DNA from: JBBRSC01 sp038245795
GTDB taxonomy: Bacteria; Actinomycetota; Acidimicrobiia; Acidimicrobiales; Microtrichaceae
Assembly (NCBI GenBank): GCA_038245795.1
Contig: JBBRSC010000185.1
Coordinates: 1 to 6,766, forward strand
Length of the DNA stretch: 6,766 bases
Direction: 5' to 3'
Program-made: the position numbers and the translations under genes
In this document: positions 5,818 through 6,766 of the stretch, in pieces
Position numbering within the stretch: position 1 is the first letter of the stretch
How the letters are laid out: the number at the start of each line of letters is the position of its first letter
Notes under the pieces: generated by a model
The model's database searches: none
What the model saw: only the letters and a program-made list of their open reading frames with translations
What the model was told of the DNA's origin: nothing

Positions 5818-6498
5818 GTGAGTGACATTGCAACAGATCTAGGAATCATGGGACGACCGATCCGCTTGAGATCGGACAGCCTCCAGACTCAGGCCAAGCT
5901 CATCAGCGTTGCCGAGCGACTTTTTGCTGAGCATGGCATCGATGGCGTCTCGCTCAGTGAGATCAACCGGGCTGCCGAGCAGGGCAACAACTCGGCCCTG
6001 CACTATCACTTCGGCTCGAAACAGGGCATCTTCGACGCGATTTTCGAAAAGCACGCCGGCCGCCTCGCCGCCGATGTCGGCGACTCGCTTGCGAAGCTAC
6101 CGGCGAACGCCAGCCCCCGCGAGATCGTGGCCTGCATCATCGAGCCATTGGCTCGCCGACTCGACGACGAAGATGGCGGCGCGGCGTACATACGGATCAT
6201 GAGCCAGGCGCAGGCCAACCCGACCCAGGACCTGTTCAAGCGGATCATCGACGGTCGGATCCCCGAGGCGTTCGCGCCATTCTCTGAGCTGTTCATCTCG
6301 TTGTGTCCCGCACTGCCGCCCGGCGCACAGATCCGACGATTCAACCTGGCGGCCTCAGTGATGTTTCTCGGTCTCTCCGAGATCGCCAACTACGAGGCTC
6401 GCAAGCCGGAGGCCAGTGATCGGCGCCCCGAACGCGTCGAGGAACTCGTCGACTCACTCACCGGCCTGCTGACCGCGCCTTCCACCGTCTGGGGCTAG
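5818..6498 (+). CDS. TetR-family transcriptional regulator
   Basis: This 226-aa one-component regulator has an N-terminal TetR helix-turn-helix and a C-terminal ligand-binding/dimerisation half, a normal family length. Residues 26-40 (AKLISVAERLFAEHG) are helix 1. Residues 44-66 hold the helix-turn-helix (SLSEINRAAEQGNNSALHYHF), followed by the signature YHFGSKQGIFDAIF. The 'GNNSALHYHFGSK' form of the recognition helix is distinctive; I associate it with actinobacterial members. The C-terminal half (about 85-226) is variable and gives no ligand clue. Two starts are possible: GTG at 5818, supported by a TANNNT hexamer 7 nt upstream, and ATG at 5848, which gives the common MGRP opening but has AGGA only 3 nt away. 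I chose the GTG. It is divergent from the acyltransferase gene across 131 bp, so it may repress itself and the leftward enzyme genes. That is inference from position. Confidence 0.94.
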   Translation: MSDIATDLGIMGRPIRLRSDSLQTQAKLISVAERLFAEHGIDGVSLSEINRAAEQGNNSALHYHFGSKQGIFDAIFEKHAGRLAADVGDSLAKLPANASPREIVACIIEPLARRLDDEDGGAAYIRIMSQAQANPTQDLFKRIIDGRIPEAFAPFSELFISLCPALPPGAQIRRFNLAASVMFLGLSEIANYEARKPEASDRRPERVEELVDSLTGLLTAPSTVWG

Positions 6499-6520
6499 TT
6501 CGACCGAGGTTGGGTTGAAC
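6498..6520 (+). terminator. Weak hairpin immediately after the TetR gene
   Basis: GTTCGACC (6498-6505) pairs with GGTTGAAC (6513-6520): eight pairs including one G-U, around a 7-nt loop, beginning at the last base of the stop codon. There is no T-tract after it, so as a terminator it would be of the tract-less kind at best. Its right arm doubles as a -35-like TTGAAC. Confidence 0.3.
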
Positions 6521-6543
6521 ATCTAGGTCCGATTGTTTACCCT
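6515..6543 (+). promoter_or_regulatory. Candidate promoter for the right-edge gene
   Basis: TTGAAC (6515-6520), a 17-nt spacer and TACCCT (6538-6543) form the best -35/-10 pair in the window, with optimal spacing. Transcription would begin near 6550. That leaves a leader of about 40 nt before the GTG at 6590, or almost none before an in-frame TTG at 6551. It lies between the TetR stop and the next plus-strand reading frame, which suggests that gene is transcribed independently. Confidence 0.45.
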
Positions 6544-6589
6544 CACAATCTTGGGAACTCGAACGGGCGGGAGTCGAAGCAGCGAGCCG

Positions 6590-6766
6590 GTGTGTCGCAT
6601 CGTTGCACTGGCACTCTTCGTCTTGGTCGGTAGTAGTTGCGTGACTGGCGTGCGCTCCGGCGGACGCTGTCGCACCTCGGACTTCGGAGACGACGGCGCG
6701 TATGTTCTCCGTTGTCAGAACGGGCGGTGGGTACGTTCCGCCACGAAAGCTCAAGTAGCTCAGCTC
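6590..6766 (+). CDS. Probable exported small-Cys-motif protein, N-terminal fragment (cut by right edge)
   Basis: A reading frame stays open from here to the window end (59 codons). From the GTG the protein has a short N-terminus (MCR), a hydrophobic core IVALALFVLVGSSCV (residues 4-18), then a hydrophilic region with CRTSDFGDDGAYVLRCQNGRW at about 27-47. The Cys27-Cys42 pair with a following NGRW looks like a small disulfide-closed module of exported proteins, though I cannot name the family. The hydrophobic core suggests export. The Cys at residue 17 does not sit in a good lipobox, because the -3 residue is Gly. An in-frame TTG at 6551 would add 13 residues and give a longer, basic n-region. 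A well-spaced promoter candidate lies just upstream. As a fragment without recognisable homology this is less certain than the other genes. Confidence 0.55.
   Translation, partial: MCRIVALALFVLVGSSCVTGVRSGGRCRTSDFGDDGAYVLRCQNGRWVRSATKAQVAQL

Noticed and set aside
6458..6754. Minus-strand open frame covering the right edge
   Set aside because: It overlaps the end of the TetR gene and the opposite exported-protein frame, has low-complexity Arg/Ser/Thr composition, and shows no motif or ribosome-binding site.
1..6766. CRISPR array, tRNA/rRNA, insertion sequence, toxin-antitoxin or phage-defence genes
   Set aside because: I searched by eye for regular direct repeats, tRNA-like arms, terminal inverted repeats, transposase motifs and small paired genes and found none.

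Overview
The window is GC-rich and densely coding, with GTG as well as ATG starts, Pro/Thr-rich exported linkers, an 'NNSALHYHFGSK'-type TetR regulator and few Shine-Dalgarno sequences. Together these suggest an actinomycete-lineage bacterium (Actinomycetota), quite possibly an Acidimicrobiia-like lineage. That placement is inferred from sequence style only. I see no RNA genes, insertion sequences, CRISPR arrays or integration scars, so this looks like ordinary chromosomal sequence.

Layout: five genes run leftward on the minus strand. Reading in the direction of transcription they are: an acyltransferase-3/SGNH membrane protein (5686-3767); a phytanoyl-CoA-dioxygenase-like Fe(II)/2-oxoglutarate oxygenase (3717-2854); an aldo/keto reductase (2854-1856); an unrecognised exported protein with a C-terminal membrane anchor (1681-155); and the first 52 codons of a further membrane-anchored protein (158 to beyond the left edge). 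A TetR-family regulator (5818-6498) is divergent from the acyltransferase across a 131-bp intergenic region. To its right, on the plus strand, is the start of a probable exported small-Cys-motif protein (from 6590, running off the right edge).

Linkage: the oxygenase and reductase overlap as TGATG, and the exported protein and the next gene overlap as ATGA with a strong ribosome-binding site. Each pair is therefore probably translationally coupled. The acyltransferase is 49 nt upstream of the oxygenase and is likely co-transcribed with it. A 174-nt gap with a weak promoter candidate, a 12-bp palindrome and a hairpin separates the enzyme trio from the surface-protein pair, so these may be two transcription units.

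Reading of function: the trio could hydroxylate (oxygenase), reduce or oxidise a carbonyl (reductase) and acylate (acyltransferase) a small molecule or envelope glycan, with the divergent TetR as a candidate regulator. The substrate cannot be read from the sequence. The least understood content is the exported-protein/membrane-protein pair at 1-1681. No defence system, mobile element or other striking novel machine is evident. The most distinctive small-scale signal is a set of TANNNT -10-like hexamers placed 6-7 nt before start codons, which suggests leaderless transcription.
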